Shown in pieces: positions 50,748-58,566 of a stretch of DNA of 63,641 bases; within the stretch, counting starts at the first letter, position 1; every line of letters starts with the position of its first letter. This DNA is from Streptosporangium subroseum (lineage in GTDB: Bacteria > Actinomycetota > Actinomycetes > Streptosporangiales > Streptosporangiaceae): the NCBI RefSeq assembly GCF_900188345.1, contig NZ_FZOD01000058.1, positions 1 to 63,641 of the forward strand, given 5' to 3'. Made by a program: the position numbers and the translations under genes. Under the pieces are notes generated by a model, which saw nothing but the letters and a program-made list of their open reading frames with translations, ran no database searches and was not told the origin of the DNA.

Positions 50748-51149
50748 ATGGCGAAACAGCAGGACCAAGTGACGCTCGCGGCCCGCCGCGCTGTCCTCAT
50801 CGATGGCCTACCCGTGGCCGTTCTGGGCCCGGTGGCCCTGGCGCTAGGCAGTGATCCCGATCAGAGCACCGCTCAGAAGGCCTGGTGGATTGCGGCTACC
50901 GCCGTGTTCGCGCTCGCCGTGGCCTGGGTCCTGCTGCGGGCGTTCCGGCGTGCGGACGAGTACCTGCGCAAGATCCAGCTGGAAAGCATGGCCATCGCCT
51001 TCGCAGCGGTCCTTGTGGCACTGCAGGTGGCCACCGTGCTCGACGCCGTGGGCGTCATCCAGCTCCATCAGCTCACGCAGCTGATCCTTCTCGGCGGGGT
51101 GGCGATCTGGCTGGTGATCGCCGACCTGCGCACCCGCCTGCACCGATGA
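50748..51149 (+). CDS. Four-helix membrane protein paired with XRE regulator
   Basis: The 133-residue membrane protein, starting MAKQQDQVTLAARRA, has four hydrophobic segments: LIDGLPVAVLGPVALALG, AWWIAATAVFALAVAWVLL, MAIAFAAVLVALQVATVL and LTQLILLGGVAIWLVIADL, with basic RAFRRADEYLRKIQ between the second and third. No family is recognised by name. The start at 50748 is fixed by the leaderless promoter (TTGACT-17-TACCTT, then 6 bases). An upstream ATG at 50721 lies inside the -35/-10 spacer and is rejected. The XRE gene follows after 13 bases. Such small membrane protein/XRE pairs often form sensory or autoregulated units; here that is inference. Confidence 0.75.
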   Translation: MAKQQDQVTLAARRAVLIDGLPVAVLGPVALALGSDPDQSTAQKAWWIAATAVFALAVAWVLLRAFRRADEYLRKIQLESMAIAFAAVLVALQVATVLDAVGVIQLHQLTQLILLGGVAIWLVIADLRTRLHR

Positions 51150-51162
51150 AGGCGCCGCATCC

Positions 51163-51387
51163 ATGAAGAACCGACTACGCGAACTGCGGGCAGCCCGCCG
51201 GTGGAGCCAGGCCGCCCTGGCCGACCGGTGCCAAGTCTCCCGACAGGCCATCAACGCCATCGAGACCGAGCGGTACGACCCCAGCCTGCCCCTGGCGTTC
51301 ACCATCGCCGACGTCTTCGGCCTGACCATCGAGGAGATCTTCCTGCCTGACCGGGCGGACACGACGGACGACCTGGCCCGATCCTGA
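51163..51387 (+). CDS. XRE family transcriptional regulator (minimal HTH)
   Basis: The 74-residue protein is almost only a Cro/CI-type HTH: NRLRELRAARRWSQAALADR, then CQVSRQAINAIETERYDPSL and LAFTIADVFGLTIEEIF. It is of the YgzD-like kind that normally acts as dimeric repressor next to a membrane protein gene. The ATG at 51163 has GAAGGCG about 8 bases upstream. Co-transcribed with the four-helix protein, it probably binds the 34-base palindrome at 50693-50726 and closes both divergent promoters. The region 51388-51562 to YchJ shows no further gene. Confidence 0.9.
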   Translation: MKNRLRELRAARRWSQAALADRCQVSRQAINAIETERYDPSLPLAFTIADVFGLTIEEIFLPDRADTTDDLARS

Positions 51388-51562
51388 ACGCCTCAGGCCG
51401 GCTTCCAGCCGGTCGGCGCGAGCGAGCGGGCAGGGACGGAGCCACCGTCTCCGCCGGCATGACCGGATCGTCCACCACACAAGTTCAGATCACAACCTGT
51501 TGTTGTCGTACCAAGGCATCCTCACGACGCGGTGCCCTCACAGGTGCCTCCACAATGGAGGC

Positions 51563-52006
51563 ATGTCCTCACGCACGCCACGCTCGCCGCGGGCCCGCGC
51601 CACCTCGACGACGACCTGCCCCTGCGGGCTGCCCGCGGCCTATGACGACTGCTGCGGCCGGTTGCATCGCGGGGAGGCCCGGGCGACCACCCCGGAGCAG
51701 CTGATGCGTTCCCGCTTCAGCGCGTTCGCCGTCCAGGACGAGGCATATCTGCTCCGCAGCTGGCACCCCAGGACGAGACCGCCGGGCATCGACTTCGACC
51801 CCGCGACGCGCTGGCTGCGCCTGGACGTCCTCGGCAGCACCGGCGGCAGCCCGCTCACCGGTGAGGGCACGGTCGAGTTCCGCGCCCATTACACCGAGCG
51901 CGGACACGCGGGCGAACTCCATGAGAACAGTCGTTTCGTGCTTCACGACCGGGCCTGGGTCTACCTCGACGGCATCGTCGGCGACCAGCCGGGCTTCTCC
52001 GCATAG
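51563..52006 (+). CDS. ychJ: YchJ family (UPF0225) SEC-C-motif protein
   Basis: The 147-residue cytoplasmic protein has an N-terminal zinc-binding SEC-C-like motif, CPCGLPAAYDDCCGRLHRGE, followed by the NTF2-like YchJ domain (EQLMRSRFSAFAVQDEAYLL, then TWHP-like RSWHPRTRPPGIDF, WLRLDVLGSTGG, GTVEFRAHY and ENSRFVLHDRAWVYLDG). Its function is unknown. The ATG at 51563 has TGGAGG 3-8 bases upstream and excludes an unlikely Cys/His-rich extension in the longer frame. It stands alone; its stop is directly followed by a 15-base tandem repeat. Confidence 0.9.
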   Translation: MSSRTPRSPRARATSTTTCPCGLPAAYDDCCGRLHRGEARATTPEQLMRSRFSAFAVQDEAYLLRSWHPRTRPPGIDFDPATRWLRLDVLGSTGGSPLTGEGTVEFRAHYTERGHAGELHENSRFVLHDRAWVYLDGIVGDQPGFSA

Positions 52007-52008
52007 CT

Positions 52009-52144
52009 CCGGCTCCGTGTGACGCGGCTCCGCGCGATACGGACCCGTATGGCGTGGCTCCGCATGGTACGGCTCCATGCGACGTAACTCCGCGCGATAC
52101 GGCCCCGTACGACGCGGCCCCCGTACGACACGGCTCTGTGCGGG
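52009..52144. repeat. Degenerate 15-base tandem repeat, nine units
   Basis: Nine head-to-tail units of consensus RCGGCTCCGYRYGAY (units at 52009, 52024, 52039, 52054, 52069, 52084, 52099, 52114 and 52130; the eighth is 16 bases) begin two bases after the ychJ stop. The multiple-of-three period keeps frames open on both strands and creates a false pentapeptide-repeat protein on the minus strand. Variation between units suggests an old array. Confidence 0.9.
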
Positions 52145-52190
52145 CATCGGTCTCGACCAGACCGCCGTCGGGGTCGCGCGGCGGGGTGGC

Positions 52191-52217
52191 ACCGCCGGCG
52201 ACCACCGCGACGGCGGT
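52191..52217 (-). terminator. Possible terminator of the GH13 gene
   Basis: ACCGCCG and CGGCGGT pair across a 13-base loop just past the stop at 52222. It is a weak, short stem; a better one is not seen before the repeat array. Confidence 0.35.
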
Positions 52218-52221
52218 CCAG

Positions 52222-53874
52222 TTAAAGATCATCCGTACCCTCTGGGGCCAGACGGAGCCAGACGCAGGTGTCCGATGGCAGCAGCCCGTCGACGACGGGA
52301 CCGCTGGCCAGCAGGACGCCGTGGTGCGCGGGCAGCTCGATGGGGGCTTCGGAGAGGTTGACGACGCAGGCGAAGCCGTCGCCCCGGACGAAGGCGACCG
52401 TTCCGGGGCCGGCGTCGAGCCAGGAGACGGTTTCCGGCAGCCGGGTCAGATCGGTGCGCCGCAGGACCAGGGCGGCGCGGTAGAGCGACAGCATGGAGCT
52501 GGGCTCGCCCATCTGAGCCTCGACGGTGGTGTCCTTCCAGGCCGGGGGCTGGGGAAGCCAGGGTTCGGTCGCGGCGTCCGGCGGTGAGAAACCGAACGGG
52601 GGATGCTCGCCGTTCCACGGGAGCGGGACGCGGCAGCCGTCACGGCCGCGGTCGGTGTGGCCGGAACGCTCCCAGGTGGGATCCTGGAGCAGGTCGTCGG
52701 GGATGTCCTCGACCTCGGCCAGGCCCAGCTCGTCGCCCTGGTAGACGTAGACGCCGCCCGGGAGGGCGAGGGTGAGAAGGGCCGCGGCCCGGGCCCTGCG
52801 CAGCCCGAGGTCGAGGTCCGTCGGAGCGCCGTGGCGCTTGTTGCCCATGTCGAACCCGGTCTCCTGCCTGCCGTACCGGGTGACGTGACGGATCGTGTCG
52901 TGGTTGGAGAGCACCCAGGTGGGCGGCGCGCCGACGGGGACGTGCGCGGCGAGGGTCTGCTCGATCACCTCACGGATCGGGCCCGGCTCCCAGGCGCAGC
53001 ACAGGAACTCGAAGTTGAACGCCGAGTGCAGCTCGTCGGGGCGCAGATAGCGGGCGAACTGGGAGGGGGTGGGCAGCCACACCTCCCCGACAAAAACGCG
53101 CTCGCCCTCGTAGGCGTCGATGATGGCGCGCCAGGAGCGGTAGATGGCGTGGACCCCGTCGGTGTCCTGGTACGGCAGGTCGGCGGGGTCGGGGTCGGGG
53201 CCGACGTCGGGCAGTCCGGGTTTTTTGGTCAGGCCGTGGGCCACGTCGATGCGGAAGCCGTCCACGCCCCGGTCCAGCCAGAAGCGCAGGATGTCCTCGA
53301 ACTCCTCCCGGACCTCGGGGTGTTCCCAGTTCAGGTCCGGCTGCTGCGGGGCGAACATGTGCAGGTACCAGGGCCCGGGGGAGCCCTCGGCCTCCGTGAC
53401 GCGAGTCCAGGCGGGACCGCCGAAGTAGGACTGCCAGTCGTTGGGCGGCAGTTCGCCGTGCTCGCCCCGGCCGGGGACGAACCAGAACCGCTCGCGGGCG
53501 GCCGAACCCGGCGCCGCCGCGAGAGCCTCCCGGAACCAGGGGTGGCGGTCGGAGCAGTGGTTGGGAACCAGGTCGACGATGAGCCGCAGGCCGTTCTCGT
53601 GGGCCTCGCCGATGAGGGCCTCGGCCTCGGCGAGGGTGCCGAAGATCGGGTCGATGTCCCGGTAGTCGGCGACGTCGTAGCCCGCGTCCGCCATCGGCGA
53701 CACGTACCACGGGGTGAGCCAGAGTGCGTCGACGCCCAGGTCACGCAGGTACGGCAGGCGCTCGCGGATGCCGGCGACGTCGCCGATGCCGTCGCCGTTG
53801 CCGTCGGCGAAGCTGCGCACGTAGATCTGGTAGATCGAGGCGGTGCGCCACCAGGCGGCGGGGGAATGAGGCAT
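52222..53874 (-). CDS. GH13 alpha-glucosidase
   Basis: The 550-residue cytoplasmic GH13 enzyme (no signal peptide) has the (beta/alpha)8 domain starting SIYQIYVRSFADGNGDGIGD. The catalytic machinery is DGFRIDVAHG (Asp nucleophile), VFVGEVW (Glu acid) and WVLSNHDTIRH (Asp). The LVPNHCSD region I and the oligo-1,6-glucosidase/alpha-glucosidase-like QSYFGGPAW and YVYQGDELGL motifs point to exo-acting glucosidases on short alpha-glucosides. The C-terminal beta domain covers about 470-550. It is separated from the upstream GH87 gene by a terminator hairpin but lies on the same strand. It would hydrolyse imported alpha-glucosides such as nigerose or maltose-type oligomers; specificity is not decided by the sequence. 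Confidence 0.9.
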   Translation of the reverse strand: MPHSPAAWWRTASIYQIYVRSFADGNGDGIGDVAGIRERLPYLRDLGVDALWLTPWYVSPMADAGYDVADYRDIDPIFGTLAEAEALIGEAHENGLRLIVDLVPNHCSDRHPWFREALAAAPGSAARERFWFVPGRGEHGELPPNDWQSYFGGPAWTRVTEAEGSPGPWYLHMFAPQQPDLNWEHPEVREEFEDILRFWLDRGVDGFRIDVAHGLTKKPGLPDVGPDPDPADLPYQDTDGVHAIYRSWRAIIDAYEGERVFVGEVWLPTPSQFARYLRPDELHSAFNFEFLCCAWEPGPIREVIEQTLAAHVPVGAPPTWVLSNHDTIRHVTRYGRQETGFDMGNKRHGAPTDLDLGLRRARAAALLTLALPGGVYVYQGDELGLAEVEDIPDDLLQDPTWERSGHTDRGRDGCRVPLPWNGEHPPFGFSPPDAATEPWLPQPPAWKDTTVEAQMGEPSSMLSLYRAALVLRRTDLTRLPETVSWLDAGPGTVAFVRGDGFACVVNLSEAPIELPAHHGVLLASGPVVDGLLPSDTCVWLRLAPEGTDDL

Positions 53875-53911
53875 GGACGGGTTCTCCTGACTGGATGCTG
53901 ATGGACATGCG

Positions 53912-53942
53912 GTGGGCGTCCCGCGCTGTGCGGGACGCCCAC
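53912..53942 (-). terminator. Terminator between GH87 and GH13 genes
   Basis: A perfect 13-bp stem (GTGGGCGTCCCGC and its complement) with a GCTGT loop begins 18 bases past the GH87 stop. It may attenuate rather than fully stop read-through into the GH13 gene. Confidence 0.75.
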
Positions 53943-53959
53943 GGTGGTACTCGCCGCGG

Positions 53960-56449
53960 CTACCAGCCGCTGTTGCCCGGACCGCGTGTGAACGTGTAGC
54001 CGGTCAGGTTGTTCAGGCCGCCGGAGGCGGCTCCGGCGACCGTCACGTAGTTCGCCGTGGCGTTGCCCGCGGCGTTGGCCTCGATGGCGTAGCCGCCGGC
54101 GCCGGTGACCGTGATGTGGTCAAGGGTGAGATTGGTGATCGTCTTCTGGTAGCTGAGCAGGATCGCCTGGTAGGTGCTGTCGACGACGGTGAGGTCCTTG
54201 ACCAGCACCGGGGCGGTGATGTCGGCGGTGTCGGCGTAGATCCAGAGAGCTCCCAGCTGGGAGCCCCAGTTGGGTTCGAACCCACCGGTGCGGCTCAGCG
54301 TGTTGCGCTGCACCGAGGTGGTGCCGCTGAACGGCACGGGGGAGAAACGGGTGCTGATCGCGATGCCGGAGGAGCCGGTGACCGTGTCCGACAGCAGGTT
54401 GTCCTCGACCCGGTTGCCGGTGCCGCCGTAGATGCCGACGGTGTTGGCCAGCAGCGGCAGGGACACGGTGTTGAAGGTGAAGGCGCTGTTCGTGACGGGG
54501 GAGCCCTGGGAGAACATGGCCAGCCCGTCGTCCCCGGTGTTGCGTACGGCGCTCTGGTCGAACCGGGTGTTCCTGACGCCTGCGTGGATGTTGACGCCGT
54601 CGGCGAAGGTGTCGCGGATCCGCACGCCGGCGACGTACAGGCCGTCGGTCCCGGAGTCGATCCACATGCCGACCTTGACGTGTTCCATCCAGACGTTGTG
54701 CACCAGCGATCCGGAGCCGAAGTTTCCCTCGATGCCGGTGTCGAAGTTGGCGTCGTCGCGGTAGCGCACGTCGCCGGCGATGGTCAGGTCGGCGACCTGG
54801 ACACCGGAACCGGTGGCGAAGAAGCCGCCCTTGCCGGCGGTGCCGCGGACGGTGGTGTACCACTGACCGGCCCCGCGCACACTGACGCCCGCCAGGTTGA
54901 CGCGCGCGTTGATGACGAACGTGCCGGCCGGGATCCACACGCCCCTGCCCTGGGCGCGTGCCGCCGCGACGGCGTTGTTGATCGCGGCGGTGTCGTCGCC
55001 GACGTCGTTGGCGACCGCGCCGTAGCCGGTGATCGACAGGTGGTCGGCGGGAGCGGCGAGCGCGGGGGCGACCTGCTCGGTGTCGACGAGGTCGATCACG
55101 TAGTAGGCGGCGGTCGAGGAGGCGTCCTTCTGCAGCTTCAGCACGGTGCCCGCGGGCTGGGTGGGGAACTGGGCGCGTACCTCGTCGAAGAAGTGGTGCG
55201 GCTTTCCGCCCGCGGGGTCGTTGCCGTAGGGATACTCGCCGTAGACCCAGCTGTAGGTCGACGAGAGGGACAGATCCTGCAGTTTCGCGCCGCCCGCGTA
55301 CAGCGCGAGCGGGGCGGTGATGCCGGTTCCGGCCGCGTTGTCGGGGATGGAGTAGCGCACGACGATCGAGTTGGCGGGCTTGGTCAGGGTGAACTGGACA
55401 TACTTGCCGGTGGCGTCGAGGCGTACGGCACGGCGGCCCGACGCCTCGGAGGCGACGGTGAGATAGGTGCGGTCGGGGCCGACGGGGGTGGCGTTGGTCG
55501 AGCCGTTCTCCGCCTCGTACTCGGTGTAGGGCACGGTGGCACCGCGGGCGTTCAGCGTGAGGTCGCCGGCGACGCTCAGGCCGTCGAGGGCGACGCCGCC
55601 GGTGTCACCGGCGTCGTACTGGTAGCCGATCAGATTGAGACCGGCGCGCAGCGACAGCGTCTGGGTGGCCGTGAGCCAGCCACTGCCCGCGGGCAAGGTG
55701 ACCTGGCCGGTCCTGAGGCCGTTGACGTAGGTGCTCAGGGTCTTCGCGCCGCCGGTGGTGTTGCTGTAGCGCAGCGACGTGACGGCGTTGCCCGCGGCGG
55801 CCACGTTGACCGTGCGGATGGCGCGGGCACCCACGGCGGTGAAACCGCTCGCGTACCCGGTGCCGCTGAAGCCGCCGATCGAGGTGGCGACGGCGGCGCC
55901 GCCCGACAGGAAACCGGTCTCCATCTGGTAGGGCAGACCGGCGGGCGGGTCGGGCGGGGCGGTCACGTCGCCCACCGTGAGGCTGTCGAGGTTGACGTTG
56001 CCCAGGTCGGTGGTGTCGAAGCGGTAGGCGACGGTGTTGGAGCCCGCCCGCAGCGTGAGGGCCTCCGCCTTGGTCCCCCAGGTGTTCCAGTCACCGGCGG
56101 CGGGGAGGGTGGTCTGGCGGATCTTGGCGCCGTTGACGTAGATCGACAGGGACATGGTCGCGCCGGTGCCGTTGGCGTAGCGCAGGGAGAGGGTACGGGA
56201 GCCGGCGGGGGTGGCGTTCACCGTGAAGGTGGTGGCCGCGTTGCCCTTGTTGGCGTCGGTGTAGCCGCCGACGAATCCGCCGCCGGTGTAACCGGTGTGG
56301 TCGGTGCCGACGACAGCGCCGCCGGACAGTGCCGCCGACTCGGCCTGGTAGGTGGTGGTGGCCGCGCTCGCCGGAGGGGCGGCCACGATCATGGCGCCTA
56401 CCAGGGCGAGGGCGAGGGTGAGTAAGAGGGTGCGAGCTTTTCCGCGCAT
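53960..56449 (-). CDS. Secreted GH87 alpha-1,3-glucanase (mycodextranase) with two CBM35-like domains
   Basis: The 829-residue exported enzyme has a signal peptide at 1-29 (LALALVGAMIVAAPPASA). Two CBM6/35-like modules follow (about 33-160, starting YQAESAALSGGAVVGTDHTG; and about 173-300, YQMETGFLSGGAAVATSIGG). A beta-sandwich linker domain (about 310-470) precedes the right-handed beta-helix catalytic domain (about 477-829, GYGAVANDVGDDTAAINNAV). Candidate catalytic Asp residues are Asp617 (TFADGVNIH) and Asp640/Asp641 (NTGDDGLAMFS), the pattern of GH87. It cuts alpha-1,3-glucan or nigeran outside the cell. It is last in the binding protein-permease-permease-GH87 transcript. A GH28/GH55-related reading is less likely. 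Confidence 0.82.
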   Translation of the reverse strand: MRGKARTLLLTLALALVGAMIVAAPPASAATTTYQAESAALSGGAVVGTDHTGYTGGGFVGGYTDANKGNAATTFTVNATPAGSRTLSLRYANGTGATMSLSIYVNGAKIRQTTLPAAGDWNTWGTKAEALTLRAGSNTVAYRFDTTDLGNVNLDSLTVGDVTAPPDPPAGLPYQMETGFLSGGAAVATSIGGFSGTGYASGFTAVGARAIRTVNVAAAGNAVTSLRYSNTTGGAKTLSTYVNGLRTGQVTLPAGSGWLTATQTLSLRAGLNLIGYQYDAGDTGGVALDGLSVAGDLTLNARGATVPYTEYEAENGSTNATPVGPDRTYLTVASEASGRRAVRLDATGKYVQFTLTKPANSIVVRYSIPDNAAGTGITAPLALYAGGAKLQDLSLSSTYSWVYGEYPYGNDPAGGKPHHFFDEVRAQFPTQPAGTVLKLQKDASSTAAYYVIDLVDTEQVAPALAAPADHLSITGYGAVANDVGDDTAAINNAVAAARAQGRGVWIPAGTFVINARVNLAGVSVRGAGQWYTTVRGTAGKGGFFATGSGVQVADLTIAGDVRYRDDANFDTGIEGNFGSGSLVHNVWMEHVKVGMWIDSGTDGLYVAGVRIRDTFADGVNIHAGVRNTRFDQSAVRNTGDDGLAMFSQGSPVTNSAFTFNTVSLPLLANTVGIYGGTGNRVEDNLLSDTVTGSSGIAISTRFSPVPFSGTTSVQRNTLSRTGGFEPNWGSQLGALWIYADTADITAPVLVKDLTVVDSTYQAILLSYQKTITNLTLDHITVTGAGGYAIEANAAGNATANYVTVAGAASGGLNNLTGYTFTRGPGNSGW

Positions 56450-56584
56450 GGCGAGATGGACTCCTTGACTGGGTGGGGGGTGAGCGTGGCTGGAGTCGGA
56501 GAGGTCGGAGAGGGAGCGCGGCCCGGCTGGAGGAGGCGGGGACGAACTCGGCCGAAGCGGAGGGGAGGGCGGTCGCCGGGCGGC

Positions 56585-57571
56585 TCAGCCCTTGAGCGCG
56601 CCGGCGGAGAGGCCGTTGAGGATGCCGCGCTGGAAGATCATGAAAACGATGATCATGGGGAGGCTGGCGATGGCCAGGCCCGCGAACATCTCGTTCTGTG
56701 TCACGTAGCCGGTGAAGGAGAGCCTGCTCAGGGCCACGCTGATGGTCTGCGCCTCCGGATCCCGCAGCACCAGCAGCGGCCAGAGGAAGTCCTTCCACGC
56801 CCCGACGACCGCGAAGATCGACACCACGGAGAGGACCGGACGGGAGAGCGGCAGCACGACGCTCCACAGCGTCCGGAACCGTCCCGCCCCGTCGATGCTG
56901 GCCGCGTCGATCAGCTCGCCGGGGATCTGGTCGAAGAACATCTTGAGCACGTAGATGTTGAACGCGTTGGCCGCGCCGGGGAGCCAGAGTGCCCAGGGCG
57001 TGTTGAGCAGGTTCACATGGAAGATCGGCACATCGACGACGGTGAGATAGCTGGGGACCAGCAGCGCCGCGGCCGGAAGCATCAGGCTGGCCAGCATCAT
57101 GCCCAGCACCAGTTTGCCCAGGATCGGGCGCAGCTTGGACAGCGCGTAGGCGGCGGCGACGTCGACGATCAGCTGGATGAGCCAGCCGCCGACGGTGTAG
57201 AAGGCGGTGTTGAGGAGGAACCTGCCGATCTCCAGCTTCGTCCAGGCCTCGGCGTAGGTCTCCGGATGCCAGGTCTGCGGGATCAGCGTGGGAGTGGGCT
57301 GGGCCAGCTCGACGGGGGTCTTCACCGCGCCGGTGACCATCCAGTAGAGCGGGAAGATGAAGATCAGTGCGAACAGCACCGCCATCGTCACCAGGGTGAC
57401 CCGGTAGACGAGCCGTCCTCGCCCGCGGTTGAGGTCGGCGTCGGAGATCAGCGTACGGGTGGCGGCCGTCCGCTGGGCGGGCGGCCGGCGGCGTGCCGTA
57501 CGGGAGGGGACGGCGGGCGGAGCGGGAACGGGAGCCCGGCCGCGGGCCGGGCTGGGGGTGGTGACGGTCAT
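56585..57571 (-). CDS. Carbohydrate ABC transporter permease (MalG type)
   Basis: The 328-residue membrane protein has six predicted helices after a Pro/Arg-rich cytoplasmic N-terminus of about 40 residues: LVTMAVLFALIFIFPLYWMV, GGWLIQLIVDVAAAYALSKL, VLGMMLASLMLPAAALLVPS and others. The EAA loop that contacts the ATPase reads EELIDAASIDGAGRF-like (GELIDAASIDGAGRFRTLW). The C-terminus ends QRGILNGLSAGALKG, typical of MalG/LacG permeases. The gene starts 10 bases after the partner permease and precedes the GH87 gene. No ATP-binding subunit is encoded here, so a shared MsiK-type ATPase elsewhere in the genome is expected. Confidence 0.92.
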   Translation of the reverse strand: MTVTTPSPARGRAPVPAPPAVPSRTARRRPPAQRTAATRTLISDADLNRGRGRLVYRVTLVTMAVLFALIFIFPLYWMVTGAVKTPVELAQPTPTLIPQTWHPETYAEAWTKLEIGRFLLNTAFYTVGGWLIQLIVDVAAAYALSKLRPILGKLVLGMMLASLMLPAAALLVPSYLTVVDVPIFHVNLLNTPWALWLPGAANAFNIYVLKMFFDQIPGELIDAASIDGAGRFRTLWSVVLPLSRPVLSVVSIFAVVGAWKDFLWPLLVLRDPEAQTISVALSRLSFTGYVTQNEMFAGLAIASLPMIIVFMIFQRGILNGLSAGALKG

Positions 57572-57581
57572 CGGGCCCTCC

Positions 57582-58496
57582 TCAGTCGGCGTTGCGGGTC
57601 AGCCGCAGGTAGACGGCGGAGAACGCGGCGAGCACCACGAACAGCAGCACGCTCATCGCAGCGGCGAGCCCGAAGTCGTTGTTGACGGTGAACGCGTACC
57701 GGTAGATCAGCACCATCACGGTGATGGTCTCCTCGTTGGTGGTGCCGGTGAGCTGGTACGGCTCGATGAAGACCTGCATCGTCGCGACGATCTGCAGGAG
57801 CAGCAGGGCCAGGAGCACGAACCGCATCTGCGGCAACGTCACGTACCGCACGCGCTGCCACACGCTCGCGCCGTCAAGCTCGGCCGCCTCGTACAGCTCG
57901 CTGGGAATGGTGGACAGCCCGGCCAGATACATGATCGTGGCGCCGCCCATGTTCGACCAGGTCGACACCAGTACCAGCGAGATCATCGCCATCCGGGGCG
58001 ACTGGGTCCAGTCGGAGGTGGGCAGGTGCAGGGCTCCCAGCACGGAGTTGAACAGACCCGAGCCGGGATCGTAGAAGTACTGCCACAGCAGGACGCTGAC
58101 GATGGGCGGCAGCATCACCGGAAGGTAGACCGCGATGCGGAAGTAGCCCTTGAGGTGCCGGAACTCGTTGATCACGATGGCGACCACGAACGGCACCGCG
58201 TAGCCGAACACCAGCGCCAGCCCGGTGAACTCCAGCGTGTTGCGCCAGGCGGTGAAGAACAGCGGATCGGCGAACAGGGCGCGGAAGTTGTCCAGGCCCA
58301 CCCAGTACGGCGGAACGACCAGGTTGTCCTGCTGGAAGCTGAGGATGACGCCCTTGACCAGCGGATACCAGGAGAACAGGGCAAAACTGGCGAGGCCGGC
58401 CGCGAGGAACAGGTAGGCCCGGAGATTGTCGCCGATCCTGCGGCGCAGTCGGTTCGGCCCGCGGTGGGCGCGGCTCGCGGTGATGACCGCCATCAC
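57582..58496 (-). CDS. Carbohydrate ABC transporter permease (MalF type)
   Basis: The 304-residue membrane protein has six helices: NLRAYLFLAAGLASFALFSW, LEFTGLALVFGYAVPFVVAI, IAVYLPVMLPPIVSVLLWQY, the EAA loop IPSELYEAAELDGASVWQRV, and a final helix LAAAMSVLLFVVLAAFSAVY. It forms the translocation pore with the MalG-type partner encoded downstream. Gene order binding protein-MalF-MalG is standard for CUT1 oligosaccharide importers. The first helix is preceded by a basic stretch. The sequence does not specify the sugar; the GH87 and GH13 neighbours imply alpha-gluco-oligosaccharides. Confidence 0.92.
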   Translation of the reverse strand: MMAVITASRAHRGPNRLRRRIGDNLRAYLFLAAGLASFALFSWYPLVKGVILSFQQDNLVVPPYWVGLDNFRALFADPLFFTAWRNTLEFTGLALVFGYAVPFVVAIVINEFRHLKGYFRIAVYLPVMLPPIVSVLLWQYFYDPGSGLFNSVLGALHLPTSDWTQSPRMAMISLVLVSTWSNMGGATIMYLAGLSTIPSELYEAAELDGASVWQRVRYVTLPQMRFVLLALLLLQIVATMQVFIEPYQLTGTTNEETITVMVLIYRYAFTVNNDFGLAAAMSVLLFVVLAAFSAVYLRLTRNAD

Positions 58497-58566
58497 ATCT
58501 CTTCTTTCTTCCGAACGTGCGTTTCCGGACCGCCGGGGACCAGCCGCCGGGAGCCCGGAAACCGCC

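Noticed and set aside
52009..52144. CRISPR array
   Set aside because: Units are contiguous 15-mers without spacers, and no cas genes are near.
51569..52192. Minus-strand pentapeptide-like protein (RRTGPYRAEL repeats)
   Set aside because: The repeats are the translation of the 15-base DNA tandem array, and the rest overlaps ychJ antisense; no start signal or conservation evidence.
53912..56425. 837-codon plus-strand frame opposite the GH87 gene
   Set aside because: Gly/Val/Asp-rich shadow translation; the minus strand encodes the secreted glucanase with catalytic Asp motifs.
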